From Vibrio crassostreae (GTDB taxonomy: Bacteria; Pseudomonadota; Gammaproteobacteria; Enterobacterales; Vibrionaceae), in NCBI RefSeq assembly GCF_024347415.1, contig NZ_AP025477.1, positions 124,001-188,000 on the forward strand: a stretch of 64,000 nt of DNA, given 5' to 3'. Below, one piece after another: positions 28,587 through 37,422 of the stretch. A program made the translations under genes and the position numbers. The notes under the pieces are model-generated. The model was given only the letters and a program-made list of their open reading frames with translations, did not search any database and was not told the origin of the DNA. Position 1 is the first letter of the stretch. Each line of letters starts with the position of its first letter.

Positions 28587-29514
28587 AACGTCAACACAGC
28601 ATCAAGTGGTGGTTCAAGACGAAGCTTCAAACAATGAAATGGTTGGAAAAAACAAAGCTGTTTGGAAGGTCTATTTAACACTGACCAAGCCTAAAGTGGT
28701 GGCGTTAATGTTGCTGACCGCACTAGTCGGGATGTGCTTAGCGGTGCCCAATGGACTACCTGTGCAGCAAGCTCTGTTCGGGATGATTGGGATAGGGCTA
28801 ATGGCGGGTTCAGCGGCCGCATTTAATCATTTGATCGACAAAAAGATCGATGGACAGATGTCTCGAACTAATCGACGTCCTTTACCATCGGGTGAGCTCA
28901 GTAGTGTACGAGTGTTTAGTTTTGCTGCGGGCATTGGCTTGCTTGGTTTTGTGACTTTAGTCGTGTTGGTTAACCCACTTACGGCATGGTTAACCTTTGC
29001 AAGTTTGTTGGGTTACGCAGTGATTTACACCATGTATCTGAAGCGAGCGACGCCACAAAATATTGTGATTGCAGGGATTGCAGGCGCAATGCCTCCGCTG
29101 TTGGGTTGGACGGCAGTTACTAATGAGCTGCATTCAAGTGCATGGTTGCTGGTAATGATCATCTTTATCTGGACGCCTCCTCACTTTTGGGCACTTGCGA
29201 TTCATCGTCGTGACGAGTACGCCAAGGTAGATATTCCGATGCTGCCTGTGACTCACGGGATAGCCTATACCAAGACGTCAATTCTGCTGTATACCTTGTT
29301 GCTTAGCATTGTATGCGTATTGCCCGTGTTGGTTGGTATGAGTAGCTGGGTATACTTGAGCGCTTCATTGGTGCTCAACGGCGGGTTTGTTTATCACGCT
29401 TGGGTACTTAAATATCGTGACGAGCCTAATATGGCAATGAAGACCTTCAAGTTCTCTATTTATCATCTCATGATCTTGTTTGTAGCCCTTTTGGCCGACC
29501 ATTATCTACTCTGA
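28576..29514 (+). CDS. ctaB: Protoheme IX farnesyltransferase (heme O synthase) CtaB/CyoE
   Basis: 312 residues from ATG 28576, chosen for AAGGAGG 5 nt upstream rather than the ATG at 28555. A UbiA-type prenyltransferase with about eight helices. The allylic-diphosphate site is [20 protein letters not shown], and [16 protein letters not shown] forms the second Asp-rich region. It transfers farnesyl to heme B to give heme O, the substrate of CtaA. It is the last gene of the oxidase locus, before a terminator. Confidence 0.94.
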   Translation: MVSRTSTQHQVVVQDEASNNEMVGKNKAVWKVYLTLTKPKVVALMLLTALVGMCLAVPNGLPVQQALFGMIGIGLMAGSAAAFNHLIDKKIDGQMSRTNRRPLPSGELSSVRVFSFAAGIGLLGFVTLVVLVNPLTAWLTFASLLGYAVIYTMYLKRATPQNIVIAGIAGAMPPLLGWTAVTNELHSSAWLLVMIIFIWTPPHFWALAIHRRDEYAKVDIPMLPVTHGIAYTKTSILLYTLLLSIVCVLPVLVGMSSWVYLSASLVLNGGFVYHAWVLKYRDEPNMAMKTFKFSIYHLMILFVALLADHYLL

Positions 29515-29543
29515 TAACTGACGTACTTGTGTTATTGAACAAG

Positions 29544-29575
29544 AAAACGGATGCCTTAAGCATCCGTTTTTGTTT
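29544..29575. terminator. Bidirectional terminator between ctaB and gbpA
   Basis: AAAACGGATGC (29544-29554) pairs with GCATCCGTTTT (29560-29570) around a 5-nt loop. T runs follow on both strands. Confidence 0.92.
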
Positions 29576-29581
29576 ATTTAG

Positions 29582-29632
29582 CTAATTGCTAAAGCTTATT
29601 TACTCGAAAGTATGTCACTCGTTAGCAATTAG
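29582..29632. repeat. 11-bp inverted repeat spanning the gbpA stop codon
   Basis: CTAATTGCTAA (29582-29592) and TTAGCAATTAG (29622-29632) are exact inverted repeats 29 nt apart. The right arm contains the gbpA stop codon. The core TAATTGCTA also forms the arms of the repeat at 5799-5840. Confidence 0.45.
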
Positions 29633-31095
29633 TCCACTTTGTTCCAAGCATCTTGCCAGTGTGAACCTACACCTGGTTCGTACTGAGTTGCTGTTGGAGC
29701 CCATTGAACACAGTAGCCAGAGTATGGGAACTCTTTACACTGATAAACGCCACCATCGCTACTTAGTACTTTAGTACCGGCAGTGTAAGACTCAATGCTT
29801 TCTGGGAACACGAAGTCGTAGTCGCCTGCTGGTGGAGGTGTTTGCTCATCCATCAGATGGAAATCAAGCGTGTTCTGATCCACTAAGTTACCTTGGTCAT
29901 CTTTCGTCACAACCACAAGCATGTGGTGGCCAGCTTCTGATTTAGACAAAGTCAGTTGAACATCTTCCACTTGTCCGTCTGCTAATTCAGATTTTTGAGA
30001 GGCAAGCGCTTCACGATGATGATTGTACACAGTCAATTCAGCTTGAATATCGCCTGTTGCCGCTAGAGTAAGGTCAAGCTGTGTTGGCTGGTTTTCATCG
30101 ATAATGTACTCAGACTCTAAGCCAGTCACTTCTAGCTCATGGTCTGGTTCTGGAGTATCAATCTTGTAACCGATCTCGACGCTGTTAAAGCCTGAACCTG
30201 CCTTTAAGTAAATAGGGTTCGAACCGTATACAGGAGCGAAATCGCCTTGGCCGTTTAATTGACCTGCTTTGATTTGCGCCTGCTCTTGGTTGATCTTAGA
30301 GGCAAGAGCGTAAGACCAGTTGTTTGCTTTGCCTTGCTCGTTGCTTTCAATCACTAGCTCTGTGCTATAGGAAGCGTTCTCACCAGATTGGTCGAATACA
30401 CGAGTGTAGACAGCGTCACCAACGTTCAGATCTTGAGTTGGGTTGATCTGACCGCCTTGATCCCAATCCGGAATAATAGGGCCGTCGCCATCAAATTTCA
30501 CATCGATAACATTGTAGAAAGCTGCAGCAGTGTCACCCACGTCCCATACTGCAAGGATCACTTGATAACCTTCGCGTTCTGGAACATTACACAAGTGGCT
30601 TACTTGCATCGGTGGTTGTTCCATATTGCCTTCAACAACACAGAATGGTGTTAAATCAAAAGAGCTGCGTGCCAAAGGTTGGTTTGGATTCCAGTCAGGT
30701 TGCGTAATGTAGTATTTCCAATCGCGGGTTTTGTGGTTGGCTGTAAACGTCCACTCAAAATATTGAGAACCTGACTTGATAGGGCGTTTAACCCAGCGGT
30801 CTGCCTTTTGCTCGTCTAGTGCTGCTGCTAAAGAAGATTGCGCACTGGCGATTTTCCCATCAGCAGGGCCGACTTCAGGGAAACCTTCAGGGCCTTCCAC
30901 ACTTTGTGGTTCGTATTGGATACCACCACAGTCGGTGTTTTTCTGTTGTGTGTCACTCGCAGGGAACTTACATAGGGCAACACGGCTCTCAGCAACGCCA
31001 TTATCGTATGCCGAAACATAACCGTGACCGAAGCTTGCACCGCTTACGCTAAGTAGCGACAGCGCGATGAGTGATTTTTTTGGGAGTTGTTTCAT
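29629..31095 (-). CDS. gbpA: GbpA, chitin/GlcNAc-binding protein with AA10 lytic polysaccharide monooxygenase domain
   Basis: 488 residues. Signal peptide 1-23 is cut before His24 ([10 protein letters not shown]), which with His121 (FTANHKT) forms the copper histidine brace of AA10 LPMOs. Two middle domains (~205-410), bacterial surface/flagellin-like in GbpA, are followed by a C-terminal chitin-binding CBM73-type module with aromatic residues ([17 protein letters not shown]). Secreted GbpA promotes attachment to chitin and mucin and oxidatively cleaves chitin. AAGGA precedes the ATG. Its leader carries a c-di-GMP-I riboswitch. Confidence 0.96.
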   Translation of the reverse strand: MKQLPKKSLIALSLLSVSGASFGHGYVSAYDNGVAESRVALCKFPASDTQQKNTDCGGIQYEPQSVEGPEGFPEVGPADGKIASAQSSLAAALDEQKADRWVKRPIKSGSQYFEWTFTANHKTRDWKYYITQPDWNPNQPLARSSFDLTPFCVVEGNMEQPPMQVSHLCNVPEREGYQVILAVWDVGDTAAAFYNVIDVKFDGDGPIIPDWDQGGQINPTQDLNVGDAVYTRVFDQSGENASYSTELVIESNEQGKANNWSYALASKINQEQAQIKAGQLNGQGDFAPVYGSNPIYLKAGSGFNSVEIGYKIDTPEPDHELEVTGLESEYIIDENQPTQLDLTLAATGDIQAELTVYNHHREALASQKSELADGQVEDVQLTLSKSEAGHHMLVVVTKDDQGNLVDQNTLDFHLMDEQTPPPAGDYDFVFPESIESYTAGTKVLSSDGGVYQCKEFPYSGYCVQWAPTATQYEPGVGSHWQDAWNKVD

Positions 31096-31150
31096 TATTT
31101 GTCCTTACTGTGTTTGGCCGACAAAAAAGAGAACACTCCGGCATGCATGT

Positions 31151-31170
31151 GCACTTAAATCCTATTAAGT
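31151..31170 (-). promoter_or_regulatory. Hairpin just downstream of the riboswitch aptamer (candidate expression platform)
   Basis: On the minus strand CACTTAA pairs with TTAAGTG around a 6-nt loop, immediately 3' of the aptamer. No uninterrupted T tail follows directly (a T6 run comes ~30 nt later), so control may be at translation or by a longer alternative structure. Confidence 0.4.
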
Positions 31171-31260
31171 GGCGGCCCCGCTATCATAGACAGAATATTT
31201 GTCGACAGACCGGTGGCTTTGCGTCCTATTCTTTCAAATAGTTTGCCAGAAGTGCGTTTA
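31171..31260 (-). ncRNA. c-di-GMP-I (GEMM-I) riboswitch in the gbpA 5' UTR
   Basis: Read on the minus strand, the leader contains the conserved GEMM-I blocks in order: ACGCAC, GGCAAAC, a hairpin with GAAA loop (CTATTTGAAAGAATAG), GGACGCAAAGCC, ACCGG, then AGCGGGG near the 3' end. This matches the aptamer known as Vc1 upstream of V. cholerae gbpA. It senses cyclic di-GMP and is expected to couple chitin-attachment protein synthesis to the sessile signal. It ends ~75 nt before the gbpA start. Confidence 0.92.
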
Positions 31261-31579
31261 AGCAAACGGAATGTAGCCAACCAGTTTTATAAATGCGAAT
31301 CAATAGATTGAAATGTGGAATGCTAATCTCGAACTTTTAATTCTTAATACAAATTAACTTGCTATATGTTTTGTTAGTTAACGTATAAATTATTGATATA
31401 AATAAAGAAAGTATTTGCTCTAATCGTTTTTGTGAATGTTTTGAGTCTTTGTGTTTCGTTCTATAGAACAATAGTGCTCATATCAAAACCAAACCTTTGG
31501 TTTCCACTAACCGAACTCTGACATGTCATGTATGAAAAAACGGACAATTGATTGGTATGAATTATATAAAGGAGTCGGT

Positions 31580-31933
31580 ATGGAATTCACAGAACAAGAC
31601 AGAGATGCGTTGTATCAAACGTGGATGTCACAAAAATCGCGAATGCGAATTACGCAGATGGAGTTTTCAAAAAAGCTAGGAATGAACCAGCTTGATTTCT
31701 CAAATGTACTGCGAGGGGAGACGCCATTGACCATGTCTTTCATTAGCCACTTTTGCCGTTTACTTCATTTAGAACCTAGAAATGTGTTCCCTTCACTTAA
31801 AGAAGGCAATGAATCTGGACCTAAAGTGGTGTATTTGAAAAGTAGAATGAGTGTTGATGGCGAGATTCAAAACGCTTATATCGAAGGAAATCAGGTGATT
31901 GTAGAGTATGCTCACACCGTGCAGCATGACTAA
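31580..31933 (+). CDS. Small XRE-type helix-turn-helix protein
   Basis: 117 residues from ATG 31580, chosen for AAAGGAG 6 nt upstream; the frame is open to 31523. An HTH of the Cro/CI type is visible at ~25-70: RITQMEFSKKLGMNQLDFSNVLRGETPLTMSFI with the typical Q-x3-A/S-x-KLG pattern. The C-terminal ~45 residues are beta-rich and not recognised. Divergent to gbpA, it could regulate it, but this is only positional. Confidence 0.68.
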   Translation: MEFTEQDRDALYQTWMSQKSRMRITQMEFSKKLGMNQLDFSNVLRGETPLTMSFISHFCRLLHLEPRNVFPSLKEGNESGPKVVYLKSRMSVDGEIQNAYIEGNQVIVEYAHTVQHD

Positions 31934-32032
31934 TTTTAGAGCTAGCTCTGAGTTTTAACCCTTTTTTCTACAATCTTTTCACATAGGGTATGGCATACTT
32001 ATCTGGATTATTCTATTTAATGTAAGTGCGCT

Positions 32033-32704
32033 ATGAAACCTTTAAAACTTCTCTTGCTTGTTGCAACCAGCATTTTTTTGTTTGGTTGTGCAGGCGGTCC
32101 AATTAAAACAGCAACCAAGTTCACCAGCTATGAAGATTTTCAGCCAGGTCCTGACGGTGGTGTTGACTTAGTTTGGGCTAGAATCGGCCTGCGTGACGCA
32201 CAACGTTTGAAATCTAAGTTAGACGACTATGATTCTGTGGTCATTGATCAGATCTTTGTGCTTGTAGAAGAAGGTTCGCTCGATCAAGAAGAGGTTCAAG
32301 AGCTTACTGATCATATGGTTTCACGCTTGGAAGAGAAAATATCGCCTCATAAAACAATTGTCGATGCACCCACGGGTAAGACGTTGCGCCTGAGTATCGC
32401 GTTGAGCAACGTTGAAACTCCAAACCCTATCTTAGCCGTGACGAGTAGCGTTCTGCCATTTGGTCTGGCGATGTCCACCATTTCTAAGGTGGCAACAGGC
32501 GAACACACCAACGTTGGGAGCGCCAGTGTTGAGTTATTAGTGAGTGATGCTCAAGAGGGGACGCCATTGTTCGCTGCAATCGATCGCGAAGCCGGGAACA
32601 AAGACTTTTCGACCATGATCGATTCTCTAGACGATGCCAAAGATGCGATCAACTATTGGGTTGAACGTTTAGGTGATACTCTACAGAGAACCGATGACGC
32701 ATAG
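32033..32704 (+). CDS. DUF3313-like lipoprotein
   Basis: 223 residues. A lipoprotein signal peptide ends in the lipobox LFGC, with the lipidated Cys19 followed by AGG, suggesting outer-membrane retention. The mature part resembles DUF3313: a GGVDLVWARIGLRDAQRLKSKLDDYDSVVIDQI segment, an EEVQELTDHMVSRLEEKI helix and a later SASVELLVSDAQ strand. The function is unknown. It lies 12 nt upstream of the DUF3820 gene and probably shares a transcript with it. Confidence 0.75.
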   Translation: MKPLKLLLLVATSIFLFGCAGGPIKTATKFTSYEDFQPGPDGGVDLVWARIGLRDAQRLKSKLDDYDSVVIDQIFVLVEEGSLDQEEVQELTDHMVSRLEEKISPHKTIVDAPTGKTLRLSIALSNVETPNPILAVTSSVLPFGLAMSTISKVATGEHTNVGSASVELLVSDAQEGTPLFAAIDREAGNKDFSTMIDSLDDAKDAINYWVERLGDTLQRTDDA

Positions 32705-32716
32705 AAAGAGCCTGTA

Positions 32717-32932
32717 ATGCTAGAAAAAGAGAACCTCATCAAACTTGCCAAAATGCAGATGCCTTTTGGCAAATACGCTGGTCGTACATTGATCGATTTA
32801 CCTGAAGAATATTTACTGTGGTTCGATAAAAAGGGCTTTCCGTCTGGTGAACTGGGTGACCTATTAAAGCTGTGCCTTGCTCTGAAAATTGAAGGACTTG
32901 ATAGTGTCGTCAAGCCATTGAAAAGAATGTAA
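32717..32932 (+). CDS. DUF3820 family small protein
   Basis: 71 residues almost entirely made of the DUF3820 core: MPFGKYAGRTLIDLPEEYLLWF then KKGFPSGELGDLL. The family has been annotated as a putative quorum-sensing-regulated factor, without a known mechanism. The short distance from the lipoprotein gene and the shared terminator suggest a two-gene operon. Confidence 0.85.
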   Translation: MLEKENLIKLAKMQMPFGKYAGRTLIDLPEEYLLWFDKKGFPSGELGDLLKLCLALKIEGLDSVVKPLKRM

Positions 32933-32938
32933 TTAAGT

Positions 32939-32972
32939 AAAAGCTCACGCTGATCTCGTGAGCTTTTTTGTT
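32939..32972 (+). terminator. Rho-independent terminator after the DUF3820 gene
   Basis: AAAGCTCACG (32941-32950) pairs with CGTGAGCTTT (32958-32967), followed by TTTGTTTTT. Confidence 0.92.
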
Positions 32973-33057
32973 TTTAAGTTCTACACAATTTCATATGCAT
33001 GGTGGAGCTTGAAGAATAGCTGCTCTTGCTTTCCTATAAATTACGCAACCGATAGTG

Positions 33058-33075
33058 TGTAAATAATGGTATACA
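33058..33075 (+). promoter_or_regulatory. TyrR-type box 1 upstream of aroG
   Basis: TGTAAATAATGGTATACA matches the TyrR consensus TGTAAA-N6-TTTACA with a single mismatch in the conserved halves. Confidence 0.6.
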
Positions 33076-33078
33076 GGG

Positions 33079-33096
33079 TGTTTTAAATATAAAACA
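33079..33096 (+). promoter_or_regulatory. TyrR-type box 2 upstream of aroG (weaker)
   Basis: TGTTTTAAATATAAAACA keeps the essential TGT-N12-ACA frame and is itself palindromic. Its centre is 21 bp from box 1, two helical turns, as expected for cooperative binding on one DNA face. Confidence 0.45.
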
Positions 33097-33245
33097 CAAA
33101 AAAAATTGCGTTTATTTTCAATTAGTGATTGAAACTGTGGTTTTTCCTAGTTAAGTTACAAGGAACAAGAAGATTAGTGCTGAAAGAAAGTGACGTGAGA
33201 CAACGTACATTCAGCTCAAGGATAGAAAAAAGGAAGAAGTAAGCA

Positions 33246-34298
33246 ATGTTCCAGACTGATGATGTAAGAATTAACAAAGTAAAAGAGTTATTACCACCTG
33301 TTGCTGTTTTAGAAAAGTTTCCAGCGACAGAAGTTGCTTCTTCTACAACCTTTGAAAGCCGTAAAGCGATTCATAATATTTTAGAAGAAACCGATGATCG
33401 CTTACTCGTTATTGTAGGTCCATGTTCTATTCATGATACTGAAGCTGCTCTTGAGTACGGCAAGCGTTTGAAAGTGTTACGCGACGAACTCGGTGACAAG
33501 CTTGAAATCGTAATGCGCGTTTACTTTGAAAAGCCACGCACAACGGTAGGTTGGAAAGGTCTAATCAACGACCCGTACATGAACGATACGTTCAAACTAA
33601 ATGATGGCCTTCGTCTAGGACGCAAGCTACTGCTTGACCTAACTGACATGGGCATGCCGACAGCAAGTGAATTCTTAGATATGATCACACCTCAATACGT
33701 TGCTGACCTAATCAGCTGGGGTGCAATCGGCGCGCGTACTACTGAATCTCAAGTTCACCGTGAATTGGCTTCTGGTCTATCTTGCCCTGTTGGCTTTAAG
33801 AATGGCACAGATGGCAACATTAAGATCGCAACGGACGCAATCCGTTCTGCTAGCGCTTCTCACCACTTCTTGTCTGTAACTAAATACGGCCACTCAGCTA
33901 TCGTTGAGACAGCAGGTAACCCTGATTGTCATATAATCCTACGCGGTGGTAAAGAGCCAAACTACAGTGCAGAACACGTTGGTAAGATTAAAGAAGAGCT
34001 AGCAGCTTCAGGTCTTCCACAAAAAGTGATGATCGATTTCAGCCACGCAAACAGCTCTAAGCAGTTCAAACGTCAAATGAACGTATCTGATGACGTAAGC
34101 ACACAGATCTCTGGTGGTGATAAAGCTATCTTTGGTGTGATGATCGAATCTCACCTTGTTGAAGGTCGTCAAGACTTGGTTGATGGCAAAGCTGCAACTT
34201 ACGGTCAATCTGTTACTGATGCATGTATTGGTTGGGAAGACACTGAGACAGTACTTCGTCAACTGGCAGATGCTGTTGAAGCTCGTCGCAACAAATAG
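33246..34298 (+). CDS. aroG: 3-deoxy-7-phosphoheptulonate synthase AroG
   Basis: 350 residues closely matching E. coli AroG, the phenylalanine-sensitive DAHP synthase. It condenses phosphoenolpyruvate and erythrose-4-phosphate, the first step of the shikimate pathway. The N-terminal DDVRINKVKELLPPVAVLEKFPATE, VGPCSIHD, FEKPRTTVGWKGLINDP and GARTTESQVHRELASGLSCPVGFKNGTDG blocks are intact, with metal ligands in GPCSIHD and the C-terminal region. Two TyrR-type boxes upstream suggest aromatic amino acid repression. Confidence 0.95.
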   Translation: MFQTDDVRINKVKELLPPVAVLEKFPATEVASSTTFESRKAIHNILEETDDRLLVIVGPCSIHDTEAALEYGKRLKVLRDELGDKLEIVMRVYFEKPRTTVGWKGLINDPYMNDTFKLNDGLRLGRKLLLDLTDMGMPTASEFLDMITPQYVADLISWGAIGARTTESQVHRELASGLSCPVGFKNGTDGNIKIATDAIRSASASHHFLSVTKYGHSAIVETAGNPDCHIILRGGKEPNYSAEHVGKIKEELAASGLPQKVMIDFSHANSSKQFKRQMNVSDDVSTQISGGDKAIFGVMIESHLVEGRQDLVDGKAATYGQSVTDACIGWEDTETVLRQLADAVEARRNK

Positions 34299-34334
34299 AT
34301 TAATTACAGCCAGCAACTAAGCTACTGAAAATTC

Positions 34335-34373
34335 AAAGCCCTTATTAGCAATCGCTAGTAAGGGCTTTTTTGT
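34335..34373 (+). terminator. Rho-independent terminator after aroG
   Basis: AAAGCCCTTA (34335-34344) pairs with TAAGGGCTTT (34359-34368), the inner part adding TAGC/GCTA, then TTTTTTG. Confidence 0.9.
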
Positions 34374-34408
34374 TGCTCTTAGGAGCAAATTGGAAGCACT
34401 TTGTACTC

Positions 34409-35833
34409 TTAAATGAGAAAAGACAGTAGCTCTTCGACTTTATGTGACAACAAAGCTTTATCTTTTTGGGTTTCAACATTGAGGCGTATCAGTGGTTCTG
34501 TATTCGATTTTCTCAGATTGAAGCGCCATGTTCCCATATTCACACTGATACCATCGATGAAGTCTACCGCAACGGCGCCCTTTTTATAGTGTTCTAAAAC
34601 AGAAGCTATAACTCGGTTGGGATCTGAAACTCTGCGATTTATCTCTCCGGAAGAGGGGAATTTAAGCATACTGGTACACGTCAATTGGTGAAGAGATTGT
34701 TGAGTCTTCGAAATTAGTTCGATAACCAGTAGCCAAGGAATCATGCCTGAATCACAATATCCAAAATCACGGAAATAATGGTGTGCGCTCATTTCACCAC
34801 CGTACACTGCGTTGAGCTTTCGCATTTTCTCTTTGATCAAAGCATGCCCAGCTTTTACGCCAACAGCGTTTCCACCTAGTCTTTCTGCAACCTCTATTGT
34901 ATTCCATGTCATGCGCATGTCGTGTAGTACAGTCGCATTGGAGTCTTTCAGCAAGAAGGCTTCGGTTAGCAGGCCGACGATGTAGTAACCCTCAATGTAA
35001 TTGCCTTTTTCATCGAAGAAAAAACAACGATCAAAATCTCCATCCCATGCGATACCAAGGTCGGCGGAATGAGCTAGCACAGCATTTCGTGTCGCAATCT
35101 GGTTTTCTTTGATTAAGGGGTTTGGAATACCATTAGGGAATTTCCCATCAGGAGTGTGATGAACCTTGATGAAAGAGATAGGAACATTCAGTTCGTTAAA
35201 CCTCTCCTCTAACGCGTCAATGACATGCCCTGCAACACCGTTCCCAGCATTAACCACAATCTTCATCGGTGACAGCTTTGATGGGGTTATATACGAGAGT
35301 AGGTACTCGACGTACGGAGCAAGAATATTGGCCTTTCTGCAAGAATCAGAAGGTAGCACTCTACTGATAGTTATACCGTTTTTCAGCTCTTGACCCAGAA
35401 CTTCAATACGCTGTTTGATTATATCTAAACCACTGTTTTTACTAATTGGCCTCGCATCTGCACCGACTAATTTCATTCCGTTGTAATTGATTGGATTGTG
35501 GCTTGCTGTAATTTGAATTCCGCCTATTGCTTGTAGGTGGCGAGTCGCAAAGTAAATCTCTTCAGTGCCTGTCATACCGAGATCGATCACGCCTATGCCA
35601 GACTCGTTTAAGCCTTTGGTGATAGCTTTTTGTAATGAAAGGGACGTTTCGCGGTTATCACGGCCAATCACTACCTGAGCTGAGTCGTAGAGTGACGTTT
35701 CAGTTGAAGCACAAAGTACGTGTTCGCCAAATGCTTTTCCAAACAGAAAGGCGAAATGTTCATTGATTTGTTGACCAATGATGCCGCGGATATCGTTATT
35801 CTTAAAGCAGCTCAAGTCTAATGGTGATTTCAT
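34409..35833 (-). CDS. manB: Phosphomannomutase ManB/CpsG
   Basis: 474 residues of the alpha-D-phosphohexomutase family, converting mannose-6-phosphate to mannose-1-phosphate. CFKNNDIRGIIG at the N-terminus, the catalytic Ser111 in TASHNPINYNGMK, the Mg-binding DGDFDR loop and RKSNTEPLIRLNVE near the end are present. It lies 15 nt after manC, so both are co-transcribed. No glycosyltransferase or GDP-sugar gene adjoins the pair. Confidence 0.93.
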   Translation of the reverse strand: MKSPLDLSCFKNNDIRGIIGQQINEHFAFLFGKAFGEHVLCASTETSLYDSAQVVIGRDNRETSLSLQKAITKGLNESGIGVIDLGMTGTEEIYFATRHLQAIGGIQITASHNPINYNGMKLVGADARPISKNSGLDIIKQRIEVLGQELKNGITISRVLPSDSCRKANILAPYVEYLLSYITPSKLSPMKIVVNAGNGVAGHVIDALEERFNELNVPISFIKVHHTPDGKFPNGIPNPLIKENQIATRNAVLAHSADLGIAWDGDFDRCFFFDEKGNYIEGYYIVGLLTEAFLLKDSNATVLHDMRMTWNTIEVAERLGGNAVGVKAGHALIKEKMRKLNAVYGGEMSAHHYFRDFGYCDSGMIPWLLVIELISKTQQSLHQLTCTSMLKFPSSGEINRRVSDPNRVIASVLEHYKKGAVAVDFIDGISVNMGTWRFNLRKSNTEPLIRLNVETQKDKALLSHKVEELLSFLI

Positions 35834-35848
35834 CGATTTGTCGCTGCT

Positions 35849-37342
35849 TTAGTTCGATTTGATGATTTGAGATGAGTCAGGTTGTTCGCATTTCACGTCT
35901 CGCCCATAACTGTCTTGATATCGAATGATGTCGCCTTCGCTCAAATGGCTGCCGGTTTGTACCTCGATCATTTCGAGTGGCAGTTCGCCTGGGTTTTCTA
36001 AGCTATGAACATGTCCTAATGGAATGTAGGTGGATTGGTCTTCTTCGACTAGGTAAGTTTTCTCATCATTAGTCACCTTCGCGATGCCCGCTACGACAAC
36101 CCAGTGTTCCGCTCTATGGTGATGCATTTGTAGCGATAACTTATGACCGGGTTTTACGGTGATACGTTTTACTTTGTCGCGTTTACCTAGGTCGATTACA
36201 TCGTATTTACCCCAAGGTCTAAACACCTCACGGTGATGAACATGTTCTGTGCGACCAGCTTGGTTCAGCTGACTAACAATCGATTTTATGCCTTGAACTT
36301 TGTCTTTATTCGCAACCAATATAGCGTCTTTGGTTTCGACAATAATCAGGTTTTCGACACCCACAGTCGCAACCAATTTATTTTCGGAATGAATATAGTT
36401 GTGCTGAGAATCGACAGTTAACACATCGCCTTCAATCACGTTGTTGTGCTCGTCCTTATCACTGACATCCCAGATGGCAGACCATGAACCAATATCATTC
36501 CAACCAACATCCATAGGAATTACTGCAGCGTGTGACGTTTTTTCCATCACGGCATAGTCGATAGAGTCACTCGGACTGCTTTTGAATGCTTCGGCGTCAA
36601 TACGGATAAAGTCGAGGTCGGTGTTTTGTGTCGCGAGAGCGAGTTTACAGGCCGCTAAGATCTCTGGACGATGTTCAGCAAGTTCTTCAAGGTAGCGTGA
36701 TGCTCTAAACATGAACATGCCGCTGTTCCAGAGGTGCTGTCCTGAACTAATGTATTGCTCTGCGGTGGCTAGGTCAGGTTTTTCAACGAAACATTCAATG
36801 GCAAAAGCATGGTGGGAGAGTGGCTTTCCTTGTTTGATATAACCATAGCCAGTTTCTGGAGCGTTGGGAGTAATACCAAATGTGACCAGTTTGCCTTGTT
36901 TCGCGTATTCGACACCCCTCGCTACCGTTTGCTGAAATTCGGTCGTTTTGGCGATGTGATGATCGGCTGCCAGTACCAATAATATTGGATCTGACTTGTT
37001 CTGTTGGTTGCTGTTCGAGTGACTTAAGGCCTGTAAGGCTGCAAGTGCGATGGCGGGCGCTGTGTTTCGACCTACAGGCTCTAACAGAATACCACTGTGT
37101 TGGATATTAGCCGATCGAGCTTGCTCTGCAGCGATAAAGCGGTGTTCTTCATTACAGATGATGAAGGGAGCGGCACACTCGGTATCACTTAAGTGCGCTT
37201 CAAGGCCTTGCAAACGCAAAAGGGTTTGCTGAAGCATAGATTGCTCACCTGCGATGTTGAGGAACTGCTTAGGGTAAAGCTCGCGAGATAGTGGCCAGAG
37301 GCGGCTACCAGAGCCGCCAGCTAGAATGACAGGTAAAATCAT
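35849..37342 (-). CDS. manC: Mannose-1-phosphate guanylyltransferase / mannose-6-phosphate isomerase ManC
   Basis: 497 residues, bifunctional type II. The N-terminal nucleotidyltransferase has LAGGSGSRLWPLSRELYPKQF and FVEKPDLATAEQYI. The C-terminal cupin isomerase has REVFRPWGKYDVIDLG, KPGHKLSLQMHHHRAEHWVVV with metal-binding His, and IPLGHVHSLENPG. It makes GDP-mannose from mannose-6-phosphate with ManB, feeding capsule, exopolysaccharide or O-antigen synthesis elsewhere in the genome. It is the first gene of the manC-manB unit. Confidence 0.95.
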   Translation of the reverse strand: MILPVILAGGSGSRLWPLSRELYPKQFLNIAGEQSMLQQTLLRLQGLEAHLSDTECAAPFIICNEEHRFIAAEQARSANIQHSGILLEPVGRNTAPAIALAALQALSHSNSNQQNKSDPILLVLAADHHIAKTTEFQQTVARGVEYAKQGKLVTFGITPNAPETGYGYIKQGKPLSHHAFAIECFVEKPDLATAEQYISSGQHLWNSGMFMFRASRYLEELAEHRPEILAACKLALATQNTDLDFIRIDAEAFKSSPSDSIDYAVMEKTSHAAVIPMDVGWNDIGSWSAIWDVSDKDEHNNVIEGDVLTVDSQHNYIHSENKLVATVGVENLIIVETKDAILVANKDKVQGIKSIVSQLNQAGRTEHVHHREVFRPWGKYDVIDLGKRDKVKRITVKPGHKLSLQMHHHRAEHWVVVAGIAKVTNDEKTYLVEEDQSTYIPLGHVHSLENPGELPLEMIEVQTGSHLSEGDIIRYQDSYGRDVKCEQPDSSQIIKSN

Positions 37343-37422
37343 ATCGTGGTAATTGGGTGCCTTAAAATACTGGCGCTATGTTACCACGCTTCACCGTTAT
37401 TATTTATCGATAAGAAATTTAC

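Larger units (their letters stand above)
31096..31579. other. gbpA leader and divergent regulatory region
   Basis: 484 bases. The gbpA-proximal part holds the c-di-GMP-I aptamer and a downstream hairpin. 31300-31480 is AT-rich and likely holds both promoters. Upstream in-frame extension of the regulator gene (from 31523) is considered non-coding. Confidence 0.6.
32933..33245. other. aroG upstream region
   Basis: 313 bases with the terminator of the preceding operon (32939-32972), two tandem TyrR-type boxes (33058-33096) and a ~150-nt leader. AGGAAGAAGTAAGC precedes the aroG ATG. No leader peptide with an aromatic codon run was found. Confidence 0.6.
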
